Assembly (NCBI GenBank): GCA_002914845.1
Contig: JXTC01000016.1
Coordinates: forward strand, 341,582 to 405,581
Length of the DNA: 64,000 nt
Direction: 5' to 3'
From: Trema orientale
Lineage: Eukaryota > Streptophyta > Magnoliopsida > Rosales > Cannabaceae
Positions within the stretch are counted from its first letter, which is position 1. The number at the start of each line of letters is the position of its first letter. A model generated the notes under the pieces. The model searched no databases and was not told where the DNA came from. It saw only the letters and a program-made list of their open reading frames with translations. Position numbers and translations under genes: made by a program. Shown piece by piece: positions 35,501 to 49,252 of the stretch.

Positions 35501-38500
35501 TTATGTTTTAAAATAATTCTGAAGACCGCTTATATATACATGTCGGGAAGGAAAGAAAGGCTCACTCCTCTATAAGTTTTTGATATACATTTGGATATTT
35601 GTTATAATTTTTTTTAAAAAAAAATTGCATTCATAATCTGGTAATGAATATAATTTGCAATAATTGGAGCTATAGATTCTAGGTGTCAGGATATCAGTAT
35701 GGTGACTATTCGGGGTTAAGATAATATCAACAGAGGTACATCTTTTTCACAGAGTGGTAATCAGATTGAACAGTTGGCTTCTTTGATATAGAATATATTA
35801 GAGCAGCGTATGAGATAAGAATATCAACTTAACCCTTCATTATAGCCACTTCAGCAGAGACAGGATACTAGTGAAAGTACTAGAGAGAGATTCAGGAAAC
35901 TCCAGCCTCCAACCTTTGATGGCGGGGTTGATCCAATTTATGTAGAGTAGTGGATTAGGACCACTGAAGATATGCTGGCTTATACTAAGGTTCCTGATGC
36001 AGATAAAGTTCCACGTGCTAGTTTCATGCTGAGACATTACGCTGAGTACTGGTAGGACACTGTGAGTACTATTCATTATGTCACTACTATGACTTGGGAG
36101 TGGTTTAGAGAGTTATTTTATGGAAAGTATTTTACTAATGCCATGAGAGCCAGTAGAAGGGTAGAGTTTGCAAATCTGAAACAGGGAGAGATGTCTGTTG
36201 CTGAATATATCTGTAAGTTTGACGAGTTATCACGATATGCACCTCATATGGTTGCCACCAATGAGCTCAAGAAAGATCAGTTTATGCAAGGCCTGAGGAA
36301 GACTATTGTCAGGGATTTGAAATCAGGTGGAATTCGAGGTGTACCATTTGCTCAAATTGCAGACATGGCATTAGATGCTGAATAAGTAGAAAAAGATGTT
36401 TTGGATGAGGAAAAGATTAGGAGAGAAAGAATGACTAGAGAAATGCAAAGGAGTTTCAGACCTAGTTTTCAGGGAAATAAAGGAGGACAGACTCAGGTTC
36501 AACGTCCTTAGGACATGAAAAGGAAGAGAGATCTAACTCAACAGTCCCAACCTGATCAGGGTAAGCATCCCAGGACTGACCAGTAGACTACTATTACTAC
36601 TATACCACCTTGCCCATCATATAGAAAGAATCATTTTGGAGAATGTCATAAGGGTGCAGGGCTATGCTACAAATATGGTAAAAATGGTCATTTTATTAAG
36701 AATTACCCTGAAATGAAAAATGATCAGAAGAAACCTGGTGGAAAGCCATATGCTATGGCTGAGACAGTTGTTGGAGACGAGATTGAGGTAGACCCATCTG
36801 TTATCACAGGTGAGATATTTATTTCTAGCATCACAGCTCATGCATTAATAGATTCAGGATCTACACATTCACATACATCATTAACATTTGTGAGGAAACT
36901 GGATTGTCCCATAGATTAAATGAGTACTCCATTTGGTACCACACTTCCTTCTAAGAAGGTTATATATTCAGACAAAATTTTGAGAGCTTCTCCTATTATA
37001 GTGGATGACAGAGAATTTTTTGTGAACTTGATTGTGTTTAATATGAATGATTATGAGATTATTTTGGGTATAGATTGGCTATTGAAGTATTGTACTAAGA
37101 GTGATTGTAAAAAGAGGATTGTGATATTTTATCCTTCAGATACTGATCAATTTATACTTGTGGGTACTAACAATAAAGCAAAGTTTCTGTTGATCGCAGC
37201 TATGAAAGTTCAAAAATTGTTAAAAAAAGATTGCACAGGATATTTGGCCAGTATTTTTGATACATCTACTAAGCAGAAGTTGAGTCCAGAAGATGAGCAA
37301 GTTGTGCAGGATTTTCTGGAAATGTTTCAAGAGGATTTACTAGGTTTGCCACCTACAATAGAGATTAATTTTGCTATTGATTTAGTACCAGGTACTGCAC
37401 TAATTTCTAAGATACCTTATAGGATGGCCCCAGCAGAGTTAAAGGAGTTAAAGACTCAGTTACAGGAATTGCTAAATAAAGGATTTGTACGTCCTAGTTT
37501 TTCACCATGGGGTGTACCAGTTCTGTTTGTTAAAAAGAAAGACGACACTATGCGATTGTGTATTGACTATAGAGAGATTAACAAAGTGACTATTAAAAAT
37601 AAGTATCCCGTACCTTGCATCGATGACCTGTTTGATCAACTATAGGGTGCTTCCATATTTTCAAAGATTGATTTGAGGTTCGGTTACCATCATTTGAGAG
37701 TCAGAGAGGAAGATATTCTGAAGACTGTCTTTAGAACTCGGTATGGTCATTATAAGTTTTTAGTGATGCTGTTTGATCTGACCAATGCTCCAGCAGTGTT
37801 TATGGACCTGATGAACAGGATATTTAAGAAATTCCTTGATAAGTTTGTTATTGTATTCATCGATGACATTTTAGTATACTCACGATCTAGAGAGGAGTAT
37901 AGAGAACATTTGAAAATCATTTTTCAGGTATTGAAAGAGAATGAGTTATATGCTAAATTCAAGAAATGCGAGTTCTGGTTAGAAAAAGTGTCGTTCCTTG
38001 GTCACGTTGTTTCTCAGGATGGGATTTCTATTGACCCAGCTAAGGTTGAGGCAGTTAATAATTGGTCTAGACTTGCTAATCTTACAGAGATCAGAAGTTT
38101 TCTAGCTTTGGTTGGTTATTATAGAAGGTTTGTTGAAGAATTTTCTAAGATAGCTATGCCACTTGCACAGTTAATCAGGAAGAGTAACAAGTTTATATGG
38201 ACTGACGAGTGTGAAAAGAGTTTACAAGAATTAGAGCAGAGATTAATTTCAGCACTAGTCCTGACTATACCTTTAGGTACAGAGGGGTTTGTTATTTTAC
38301 AGTGATGCTTCGAAACAATATCTGTATATGTCCTCATGCAAAATGGGAAGTTATTGCTTATGATTCTAGACAATTGAAGGATTATGAGCGAAACTATCCT
38401 ACTCATGATTTAGAATTGGCAGCAGTAATGTTCGCATTAGATTAGGCGGCATTACATATATGGAGTACATTGTGAAATCTTTACTGATCATAAAAGTTTA

Positions 38501-38891
38501 AAGTATTTGTTCACTTAGAAAGAATTGAACATGAGACAAAGAGGTTGGCTAGAATTGCTAAAAGACTATGATTACGACATCAATTATCATCCCAGAAAAG
38601 CCAATGTTGTGGCGGATGCACTCAGTAGAAAGTCATCTGGTAATTTGATAACTTTAGACGGGTTGGAGAAACTTTTGCAGGAGGATTTATACAGATTTGG
38701 CATTGAGTTAATTACTAGGAAATTATCTGTTATGATATTACAGTGTACCTTATTAGACAAAATTAAGCAAGGACAAAAAGAAGATCTCGAATTAATATGA
38801 CGTAAAGAGATAGTAGAGTCAGGAAAAAATTCAGATTTCAGTATTTCTGCTGAAGGAGTAATCAGATTCTATAGTAGACTTTATGTACTAG

Positions 38892-40540
38892 TATTGGAAT
38901 AATGTCCTATAAAGCAGTTTATTATTTTGACATTATAAATAATTTATTATCGGATTATTTGTTATCTATTTGTTGTCAATAAATTTTATGTTATGAATTT
39001 TAATTTTATTTATGTCCCATTGATATACATGTGATGTATATGTTTATTTTATGCAAACATCTAAAGATTCCAAGACATATAATGAGTAATAAAGAATTAT
39101 TCGTATGATGAGTTCATATGTGGGAGACATTATATTCTTTATTTCATTATGTCTAAATTAAATTGTTCGCATTCTGCATATTAAAGATGGAATACTTTAC
39201 TATGCCATAGAATGTCGTGTTGTCTATTTAATTAATAAAGTCTCCAATTATTGAAATGAGTCTTCGGATAGAAATACTAGTGTGTTATAAGAAAATTATA
39301 ACAGCATCGAACAGGACTGAGTGAATTAGAATTTAAGGTTAAGTGCCGTAACTTAAATTTCTAATTTCACAAATCCAGTACTATTGTAGAAAACCTTAAA
39401 CCTAGTTATTAACGAACTTACTTTAATGTGTTTTATCTTTTTGAGTTACTAAAGGAATAGTTCCGATTTATGGCTCGAACTCCAGTATCTTAGAAGATAA
39501 GGTGTATGAAATGTATAGAACGTTTTTCATGATGGACGCCATGCGTATAATGTCACTTTAAGTTTTTTCAAGTACTTGGATAATATAAACCAGGGCCTCG
39601 GTATTCACTATATAAATTTGACTGTATTAGTGTAAGCAGATACAAACACCGTAGTCAACTATTATCCATTAGACGAAAAATGGCAACTCAAAGGTAAATA
39701 TGTACTAGAGGAGTAATACGGTAATTTCACCTACTAGTACAGTATTGCATTGGGGGTACGTCTGCAGGTATAGTATATACTAAATGGATCGAGCTAATTA
39801 TTTGATAATAAGCTTCATAAAAAATAAATGACATTTAGTCCAAGAGTTCAATATTGGGTCTATAGTGGTGTGCTCCAATATTAATGGACAAGGCCCAATC
39901 ATATTTAAGAGTTAATTATGATAGTAGGTATATGGTCCATTGGAGCTTGGGCTTTATGGATCCATCTAGTCCCCTGTTTAGCTCAAATTAAAGCCCAATA
40001 ATTATTTGATAATCAGTTAAGTTCAACAAGCCCAATAAGCCCATTAGGGTTTACTAATCTCTCTATAGTTAAAAAAAAAATTCTCTAACTGCACAGAATA
40101 TTAACTACACCTGAAACACCCCCTTGTGAAGAGAGTGTCACATGCATAGTAGAGAGAAAGAGAGAGCATAAATCGGCCAGCACTAGAGTTCACCATCCTT
40201 GGTATTTTTTCGGCCATCTCGGAGAAATCGGTTCGAGAAGATTGTCTTCTTGTTCGTCTGCGGATCTCTTTGTTGGGAATCGAGAAGGTGACCACCCACC
40301 AGATCAATCAAACAGCTTTCGAGAATAGATGGAAAGACGAAAAGGTTGTGGAGCGAATCTGGGTATTGTTCTTTTCTAGATCAAGAGTTAATTTATGTTA
40401 GATCACGATCTGAAAAGTTTTGTAAATAAAAAAATTTTAAACGACCAATTTCACTGCGTTTCTAGATTTTACAAAACTATGGAGTTCTTGAAAATGATTT
40501 TATAAAAATATTTTCCAGAAATTTATTCCAGTAAACAACA
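38892..40540. mobile_element. Solo LTR inserted in the gypsy integrase region (fossil)
   Basis: Gypsy integrase similarity breaks at about 38890 and resumes at about 40545. The 1.65 kb between begins TATTGGAATAATGTCCTATA and ends AAACAACA. The start strongly resembles the TGTTGGAAT...start of plant copia-type LTRs with one changed base. No coding sequence lies inside. Flanks ACTAG and GTAAG do not form a clean duplication, so edges are good to a few bases. It is younger than the gypsy insertion it interrupts. Confidence 0.65.
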
Positions 40541-40696
40541 GTAAGTAGATGACAGAAACATCAAGAGATTCTAACAGAAGCACACAATACCCCATATTCA
40601 GTCCATCCAGGTACTATAAAAATGTATAACGATTTGAAGATTTATTAGTGGTGGTCAGGAATGAAAAATGATATTTTCTAGTTTGTGGAACGTTGC

Positions 40697-41424
40697 TAGG
40701 GCTGACAATTTGTGTCCACGGGTCGTGTTTGTGTCGTGTCGATGTACATATATAACAGGTAAATGCTCAACCCGAACACGACCCGTTTATAAATAGGTTG
40801 ACACGACACGACCCGTGTAACCCGTTTATTAAACAGATCATATTGACCCATGACACGTAACCCGCGACCCGCGAACACGACCCGTTTAATAAAGGGCCAT
40901 ATAGAAATATGACCAAATTTTGGACCCAATTCAAGTAAATATCCCTTTTATCACATGTTATAGCAAAATATGTAGTATATATATTTATATACCAATTGTA
41001 AAATTTTATATACCAAGTATAAAAATTATATACCCAGTACATTTCAATACAGTAACTGAAATTAGTAGATATTACCAAGTATAAAAATATATATACCTAG
41101 ACATTCAGCTATAAAATTTAAAAAATGGACATCTACTTAATCAAATTTAAAATATTGGTCATCCACCTAAATTTCTCTTTAAAATAAACGGGTTAGAAAT
41201 TATGACACGACCCGACCCATTTATAAACGGATTGACACGACCCGTTTACTAAACATGTAATTTTTCGTGTTAGCGGGTTCAACCCGAATACGACTCGTTA
41301 ATTAAATGAGTCAATATCTCTAACCCGAACACGACACGAACACGATTAAACTAAATCCAAACCCATTAATTTCGTGCGGGTTTCAAGTCGTGTTATCGTG
41401 TCGTGTCACAAATTGCCAGCACTA
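40697..41424. mobile_element. hAT-type MITE (family H), copy in the gypsy element
   Basis: It starts TAGGGCTGACAATTTGTG and ends with the reverse complement of TAGTGCTGGCAATTTGTG. AACGTTGC flanks it exactly on both sides (40689-40696 and 41425-41432), a perfect 8-bp hAT target duplication. Gypsy integrase sequence continues on both sides. The interior is rich in CGACCCGTTTA words and holds a copy of repeat family R. Confidence 0.92.
40894..41184. repeat. Repeat family R, copy nested in the hAT MITE
   Basis: The CGACCCGTTTAATAAA sequence of the MITE is interrupted by GGGCCATATAGAAATATGACC...CATCCACCTAAATTTCTC and then resumes with AAATAAACGGG. The insert matches 30408-30690 in block order. 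This is the third level of nesting here. Confidence 0.7.
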
Positions 41425-42015
41425 AACGTTGCTTAACACGTTAGTAGATTAAGGTTGAGCACACCAGCAGGAGAGCTGCAACTAATCCAGTTACCTGAGT
41501 GGAAATAGGAGGAGATTATCATGGATTTTGTAGTTGGGTTACCAAAGACAGTATCGTCAAGATGTAGCTTGGGTCATAGTTGATAGACACACTAAGGTAG
41601 TTCATTTTATTCCAATTTCTATGGTCTACTCCATAGATAAACTTATAGCATTGTATAATATGGAGATTGTTAGACTTCATGGAATTCCAGTTTCCATAAT
41701 CTCATATAGAGATGCCAGATTTACTTTAAAATTTTAGGAGAGTGTACAACGATCTTTAGGAACTAAATTGAAATTTAGTACTGCATTCCATCCTCAGACA
41801 GATGGTCAGGCTGAGAGGACTATTCAGATATTGGAAGATATGCTCAGAGCTTGTGTTATGGATTTCCAAGGGTCGTGGAATCATTACTTACCATTGATTG
41901 AGTTCTCTTATAATAATAGCTTTCAAGCTATGATTGGTGTTGCACCTTATAAGATGTTGTATGGTAGGAAGTGCAGGTCTCCAGTTTACTGGGATGAGGT
42001 TAGAGAGTGACATTA

Positions 42016-44463
42016 TTTAAGAGCCAATAATAACATACTAGTATAAAATTTATTTTCATATATTAGTGTCATTTAGGTGCACTTAATTTTCTGTACTCAC
42101 TTTAAAATATTTATTATTTTTGTTAACTTTTATTCTTCTAATAATTTTGCAGTGAAATGCTCGAAGTAAGCTCTTTGGTATGAAATTTGACAAGTCTTAG
42201 AATAATTATGATAAAATCATAGACATCCATATTGCCATTCATTATAATTATTTGATTCATATTGGTGTCACTAATATTATTATTTCCTTGAAATTATAAT
42301 CTATTTAGGTAGCTAAGGTATCTTATATGTACGATTTTTTTTACTCTTGTTATATATTAGTATAATATTATGTGTACTTTATTTATTGAGTTATATATAT
42401 GTAACTTGTGTCAGAGCATTAACTAAGTTATTTCATTTACGTTAAAAAAAATTAAATTAACTAATAAATAAATAAAAAGGTGCCGACTTAATAAGTCTGG
42501 TAACTTCTTAAGACTTTACTATTTATATATAGAACTTGTGTATAAAACAAAATTCTACCGAAAAGACATTTCTTTTATACTTGTAGCCTTCAATATGTTT
42601 CACTCCTAAAAGCCTTTCAAAATAACTCATAAATACTCATTTTTTCTAGGAGTTTGAAGATAAGTGTTATGTTATTTTCATTATTATTTGTTATGGGTAT
42701 ATATGAGAACGATGTGTACACGAGTGTTTCATGATATATGATGTTTGTCTTTGTTTTGGATACTAAAGGTTGTAGTTAAAAGGTCTTATATTTGGTATTT
42801 GTGCAAGTCTATTTTTTTTAGTTCTTAAGTTTTTTTGCAGCCTAGTATTATGTCTATGGACATTGAATTTATTAAGGGATAATTAAAAATTGCCTGTACA
42901 AATAGTGAGATAAGGATATGAACTAATTAATGCCTTAGACTTTAGTAAACCGTTATAGTAACTATACTTAAGACTTGAGTTCTAATACAAGCTAAATAAT
43001 AACTATTTATTATTAAGCTACATGTTTATTATTACTACTTTGAATGGTACACGATTATTCTATAGTTACAAATTTATATGGTTAATTTATGAATGTAATT
43101 AGCTGAATTAAGTAGTTAAAGGATTCTTGTATTCTTTGTTTGGGCAGCACATTGATACTTGGTATTTTTAAGATGGTACTTTTGAGGATTGTTTAATTAT
43201 ACTTTACACAAATATGAAAGGAAAACTTGAGAGAAATATTATACAATAAGGTTTTGTGGAATTCTTTATATTAATAAAATAGTACTTTGGTGTTATTCAT
43301 ATTGGTAATTTCTGATGTACGTATAATGCTTCGTCATTTATTTAAAAATCGTGAAAGAAAAATGACTACAGAGAATTATTGTGTTATTAGCTATGTACTT
43401 GATTTGTTCGTGTTTGTTTGGTTGTCACTAGTTGATATCTTAGACTCTTATACCGAATTTGAGTTAGTGATTTGTAAAACGTCACATGCACAATGATATC
43501 ATTTGAAAAATAATAGGGCATATCTATTGTACCAAGAGCAAAGAGTATTTCACAATAAAACAAATAAAGCTCAAAAACCAGGTAAGTAATGTCACACTTG
43601 CAACGTAAGAAATTCTCTATTTCTGTGAATATGTGGAATATATGAATATGGAATCAGTGGATATGTGTATATATGTATCTATCATTCTGCTTTGCATGAG
43701 ACATAAATACATAGTGTATTTATATTGTCTGACGTGTACTAGTGAATAGAGTGTGGTGGACCAGCGCCCAAATATATGATATGGTTCTTTCGGGGATACT
43801 CTGGTTCCTTTGGGAACACTCTAGTCCTTTCGGGGACACTATGGTTCCATCGGGAACACTTTGACGGCAGTATAGGATGGATCTCTACTATACACAGAGG
43901 GGATTCTCTGGGGCTCGAGATCTCCATATAGCTCATGATATGTTATATGTTTTCTGAGTAGCTCAGTATGTGATTTACGGTCTTATCAAACAATATAATA
44001 TACACAAGGATCCCAATCGTGTGATCATCTATTCTCTTCAAGTATAGTCTGCATCGGCATATGTTACTTACTGAGTTGCATACTCATCTGTATTCTTACA
44101 TTGCAGAGGGTACTGTTGATATTTGAGTTCAGAGGAGTAGCGCCTACTTTCTAACCGCGGCTTGTGTACATGAGTATTTTGACGCAGTAGTTTTCTGATA
44201 GAAGATTTTGTACCTATTTTTGAGTATATGTATATTATGAATATTTGAATGAGGGATCCACCTTATGAGTGTGTTTATACTTATACATTATATATATTAT
44301 ACTATGTATAATTATGAGTGAAATTTTCTGTTATTTCTAGAAAGTTTAAAATGTTTTGATTTTTCACTATTTTATCAGTTCTAAGTTGAGTAACGTTTCC
44401 CGATCTCACTAAATATTTATACAAATATCCTTACATATATGTGTAGAATTAGGGGATATCACA
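42016..44463 (+). repeat. 3' LTR of the gypsy element
   Basis: It aligns throughout with the left LTR and ends GATATCACA at 44463, followed by TCTAT. Confidence 0.9.
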
Positions 44464-44553
44464 TCTATTATAAATTTATACTTTGACACCAATTTAGAGC
44501 ACTTAATTTACTAATGTGCCGTTTAAAAAATTGAAAATAAACCATATAAAAAT

Positions 44554-44726
44554 GAATAATGCACTGGTGCCCAGCACCATAGTGATGTGTCAGTTTGTCA
44601 CTGGCTAATCATAATTATAATTTAAGTGGGACTCATGTGGGACCCAGTTTATTAATTAAATCATCCAGTGACAAACAGACATGTCACTGTGGTGCTGAGC
44701 ACCACTGGTGCCCCATAGCATTGCTC
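44554..44726. mobile_element. Palindromic Mutator-type MITE (family M), copy 2
   Basis: Arms CACTGGTGCCCAGCACCATAGTGA and the reverse complement of GGGGCACCAGTGGTGCTCAG enclose the same core as copy 1 (TAATCATAATTATAATTTAAG). TATAAAAAT flanks it exactly (44545-44553 and 44727-44735), a 9-bp duplication as for Mutator-like elements. At 173 bp it is too small to code. Confidence 0.88.
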
Positions 44727-44937
44727 TATAAAAATTTATCTAAAAATAAGTTCATTAAATCATATTGGTAAATTAACTGAGCTCTAATCCAGTGTCAGAG
44801 TATAAATTTGTAACAAATATATAAAAATTTAAGAATCAATATTAATAATAACTAAAATACAAAGTACAAATTGAACAAATTATCAAAATAAGTGATATTA
44901 TCCCTAGAGAATAAAAGTGCGTGAGACTTTTATCAAG

Positions 44938-44974
<37 letters not shown>
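44938..44974. repeat. Poly(A) tract of about 37 bp
   Basis: A long A run followed by GAAAAGAAAAGAAGAAGAAG. It may be the tail of a decayed retroposon or a simple repeat; no element body was recognised to its left. Confidence 0.85.
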
Positions 44975-44976
<2 letters not shown>

Positions 44977-44979
44977 AAA

Positions 44980-47900
44980 GAAAAGAAGAAGAAGCGTGAG
45001 ACGTCTGACGCTATAGTATGTAGTTTCTATCTATGATCCAAACAAAACAGATAAAAGTGGTACCTTTTAGTTCACGAACGTGGTGTTTGGGAAGTAAGTC
45101 GGTTGTAAGTTTTGACAGTAGGGTTTTAAGTCACAAAGTCACAAGTGGTTGGAATTTTGCTTTTGCATCAAGAGGTGTAAAAAAGAGAGCGACAATTGCA
45201 TGGAAATGCATGTACACTCTTTTGTCAGTATATCACTGTCATCTTATACCAACACAAATGCCCGACACGATTGGAGTGCCTTTGTCTATTTGATTTAACC
45301 CACCAATTTGTCTTTCTACTTTCTCAACCAACCTCCTCCTCCTACTGTCCTGCTGCCTCCTCCCTACTCTCTACTCTCTACACTCTAGTCTTTGCTTTTT
45401 CTTCTTCTTCTTTTTTTTTTTTTTTAATTCAAAAAATCGTAAAATCTTTTGTCATCTCAAAGTAAGTTTTTACATTTTCTTTTCTTTTTTATTTTTAATT
45501 TTTTAATCTTTTATTTCAAAGTTTGTGACAGAGGTGTAAGATCAGTACTGCTACTGGCGGGTCACTGGGGTGAATGTCTTACTGATCGTGTACCTATATG
45601 TGACACATGCACGTGTTTCTTTAACTGGTTGACTCTGTTGTTTAGGGCTGTCCTTTTAATATGGGGAAATAATTAGCGCTATCACCAATACAACTAGAAA
45701 GGTCGTTTTGACTTTCTACTCTTTTTTACTTCATTATTATTATTATTTTTCATTTGGGGGTTTTGATCAATACACTATTGGCTTGAAACCCTAGATATTT
45801 CTCTAGTGGAAGTTGGTAGATTTTAACATTGGGTTCGTGTGTCTCTGATAATTGTTTTATTCGCACAAGTAGAAAACTATACAGTAACCCAAAGTAGTAC
45901 CAAAATTAAGGGGGAATATAACGCATATGGTATGGTAATTTGTTCAAATTTGAAGACCACGCGTTTATCTAAAGGATCCCGAAAATATATGTATCTTCGA
46001 AATTTATAAAGAATAAGGTAGAAACCTAAAGAAGGAAAAAAAATTAAAAAATTAACAGTCGTCTTATATTATATCATATATGCCTCTTCTTCTTCTTCTT
46101 TTCTTTTTTTTTTAATCATATTTGTCTTACATGTAACATATATAAATTTCACACATATTTTAAATCAGATCTAATTTGGACATTTAAACTTGATTGACAC
46201 TCATAAATATATACCTACCTTTTTATTTATGAGGAGTACTATTATGTGTATACTTAAAACATAATCCAAAGTTTCTGTAATTAAGAACATCATAGTTACC
46301 TTTCGTTTAATTACTTAAATCAAGAATAGGGGGGCCAGTACTATGGCGAATTTAGACAAACAGTGAAGGAATGCTAATAGGAGTCAGGTCCAAGACTCCA
46401 AGTGCAGGTCTGCGAGGTGGCTAAGACTAAATACACAAAATATTGAATTTGGATTACAGCTAGTACTATTGATCAGTCCAATAAATAATATATTTATATG
46501 TATATTCGTACATTTGTATTATTTTCATACTCAGCATATGGTACAATTTTCTTGTTATGGTTTATTTTTAGTGATCTTCCAATTAGATTGAATACTGAAA
46601 TGGACGAAAGTATTTTGTGCTCTCATGTTGAGCAGATTTAGTAAAGCAATCTTTTTGAGGGAAAAAAAAGTATTTAATTTTTTAGTTAGGTATGTACAAA
46701 AAGAAAAAAAAAATTATATATTTTGTTTCCACATATATATTACATTGATATTGTGTCTATTCTTTTTTTTTTTTTGACAGAAAAAAGAAAAAAAAAAACC
46801 TCATAAATCATATAGGCATATGCAAATTATCACTTAACTAGTTTGAAAATGGAGTGCCTATATATACTTAATGCTGAAAAATAATTGAATAGGCTATTTA
46901 CATTAACCATAAATATGTATTGTAGAAGCTCATTTCTACATTGATAGAATTAGGCCACAAGCAACTTGTCAAAACAAAAAGACGTAAGAGCTCAAATAAA
47001 GACACCAGGGTGGTACTAGCTAAAAACACTCTAACGCTCAATGTAGTGATCAAGTTGATAGAGAGTGTAAATAATAAACCAAATAAGCAATTTAACAAAA
47101 AGAATGAAAGATATAATTAGAAGTTGAAGACACGGAACCTTGCAGGTGAACAATGGATAGATAGATGCGAATGTCCCAGATGACTCCGAGATACCTAATA
47201 AGATCTTAGTCTCATATGATGAGTGCCAGCAATAGTGGAAGTAAGATTATAGTCAAGTGTGAGTAAAGGAGAGTAAAAATATCGTAAAAAATAATGAATA
47301 TGAGTTTAGATAATCTTTCATATTCGCTTTGACTTCTATTAATAGGAGTCCTCCTAAACCTATTAGAACTTGTTACTCTGGTCTGAGATTCGTGGTATGT
47401 GGCCACTCTTTTAGGATCCATCGGATTGGACTAAGTCGTGGGCTCTAGTTCTGTTGAGGGATGACTCAAATATTCCGAGTCTTCGGAGTTAGTTATAGGC
47501 TGTCAGATTACTAGTTTGACCTAGTCTAGAGACCGTATCTTTGGCTGGGTTAGCTTAAACTTAGTCTTTCCATGAGTTGGAGTTAACATTATATGGGTTG
47601 GACTTTTTAGATGCCTAGCATTAGTTATTAGGCCTAATCGTAGTATTCTTGGGCTTTGTAGGATGGAAGAGTCTATCCATTTTGGGCTCTTAATTATTGG
47701 GTCATTTTTTGACTATTACATGTATATATAGCTCAAAATTTTCCCTAATACTTTTGACTTCCTTTCAATGATATAATGATCATTAGATTCCACATTCCTA
47801 TATTATATAACCTCAACGAGCTAGCTAAGTCCTCCATCCCACTTTCTAGTATATAAACTATCTCCTTTTGTACTTAAATAGTACCATCAGATTTTGAAAT

Positions 47901-49090
47901 TTTAAAAAAGTTGTGCCTCATTAAGATATGCCAAGGAATAACAGTTAGCCTTAGAGTTTTTTTTTTCTTTTTTTTTTTTTTTGAAAGATGATCAAATTTG
48001 ACCCTTTTTTAAAGAATAAATTATTTTAAAAACTAGAACTTTCATTTAATGATATTTTCAGAATTCTACAATTGTCCTAAGTCTCGACCACGGTAAAAAA
48101 ATTTCAGCTATAGTCGAAGAATGTCGACTGAAGGAGGTGCAACCATATCATTGGTGGAAATTTTTAACCCGATCATAATGACTGGGCTAAGTAGTTGAGC
48201 TCAAATACTAACAGGTTGTTATAAGATATTTTACCTTTTTTAGGAAATGAGATATCTAAGTAATTTTAGATATATGATATAGGAATGAGTGCTAATTTTG
48301 GTAACAAGATGAGTCTTTTTTTTTTATTATATCATGAGGGCATTAATAGATCTCTTGGATGTAAATACTGTTTTTTAATTTTAAAAAAAAAAAGTACTAT
48401 CGTGTTACATAATTAAAAGCCCTTACCATGAAAGCCCTCACATGAAGCTTATGATATTATATATATGAATGATGCAAGGTAGGCAGGGCAACCTTCCTTA
48501 TTTGTTTTCTAGAATAAGAGCTGGCACTTTTATGTACAATACGATGATAGTAGTCGAAAATAACACAAAATAATTAGATTTTGAAGACCCATTTAATTTT
48601 TTATTAACTAATGTATAAATATTTTAAATATAATTTTGATTATTTTTACACATATTTTTATGCGTTTAATTACTTGAATTAATTAGTTCATAAACGTGTT
48701 CAATTTAACTAATCGTGTCAAATAGATTATTATCAAGTTCGTGTCGTATTATATGTGCGTTAATCATATCGTAGTTGGATTTAAATTTTTGACACATTTA
48801 GATATTTGGTTTAAATTTTTTTAACTTGACACGACATATCATTGACGGACTATATTAAACTAATAAGTTATGACTTTTGGACTAACACAATGTGACATAA
48901 AAACATGTTTGTACCTATTTTTTTTTAATTAAAAAAGAATAGGTTATATTGACATATTACGACGTGTTTAACACCTTATCCATAAGGATAAATTTATTTA
49001 ATTACCATTTGTAAATCTTATTGTTTGAATTAGCTATTCATGAAAAGACATGCTCAAACTATGAATAAACACAAAATAGAGGAGATAAAA
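44980..49090. other. Spacer with no confirmed gene
   Basis: A pyrimidine-rich, less AT-rich block at 45290-45400 (CCTCCTCCTCCTAC, CTCTACTCTC) looks like a promoter/leader but no coding sequence follows. About 47120-47720 is also less AT-rich and may be an old LTR or other repeat; on the reverse strand it would start TGTAATAGTC, but I found no second end. About 48640-48980 holds GACACGACA/ACGTGTTTAAC words and may be a very decayed relative of hAT MITE family H. Confidence 0.35.
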
Positions 49091-49252
49091 CATGTGTTCG
49101 GGATCGGACCTTGTGTTCTGATTAATTAACGGGACCTGTGATTAATTAAAATAAAGTAGAGAAAAATTGAGATTAAGGTTAGTGTACAGGTGTAAGAGCT
49201 ATCACAACACTGTCTACGTGTCGAAGTCCTGATAGGCGGTCGATATAGAAAC

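Larger units (their letters stand above)
35690..42010 (+). pseudogene. Decayed gag-pol of the gypsy element
   Basis: Recognisable parts in order: gag (about 35890-36385, with EMSVAEYICKFDELSRYAPH); a CCHC-type knuckle region (about 36660-36715); aspartic protease (about 36840-36900, LIDSGSTHSH); reverse transcriptase (about 37400-37930, with [29 protein letters not shown] and the catalytic FIDDILVYS); RNase H (about 38200-38640); and integrase (about 38800-42000, with STAFHPQTDGQAERT and APYKMLYGRKCRSPVYW). The reading frame is lost in many places and two later insertions interrupt the integrase region, so no functional product is expected. Confidence 0.9.
32973..44463 (+). mobile_element. 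Ty3/gypsy LTR retrotransposon, broken fossil (chromovirus-like)
   Basis: Two LTRs of about 2.45 kb frame a gag-pol interior. The left LTR starts TGTGATATC and both end GATATCACA. Flanks TCTGT and TCTAT (44464-44468) form a 5-bp target duplication with one difference. The domain order (gag, zinc knuckle, protease, reverse transcriptase, RNase H, integrase) and the RT/integrase wording resemble plant chromoviruses of the Del/Tekay type; no chromodomain is visible. The element is broken in well over ten places and is interrupted by a solo LTR and a hAT MITE. By eye the first 230 bp of the LTRs differ at roughly 8% of positions, which at commonly used plant rates means an insertion a few million years old. 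Confidence 0.9.

Noticed and set aside
36062-38800. Separate host genes for the gag, RT and RNase H frames
   Set aside because: They are pieces of one decayed Ty3/gypsy element framed by LTRs.
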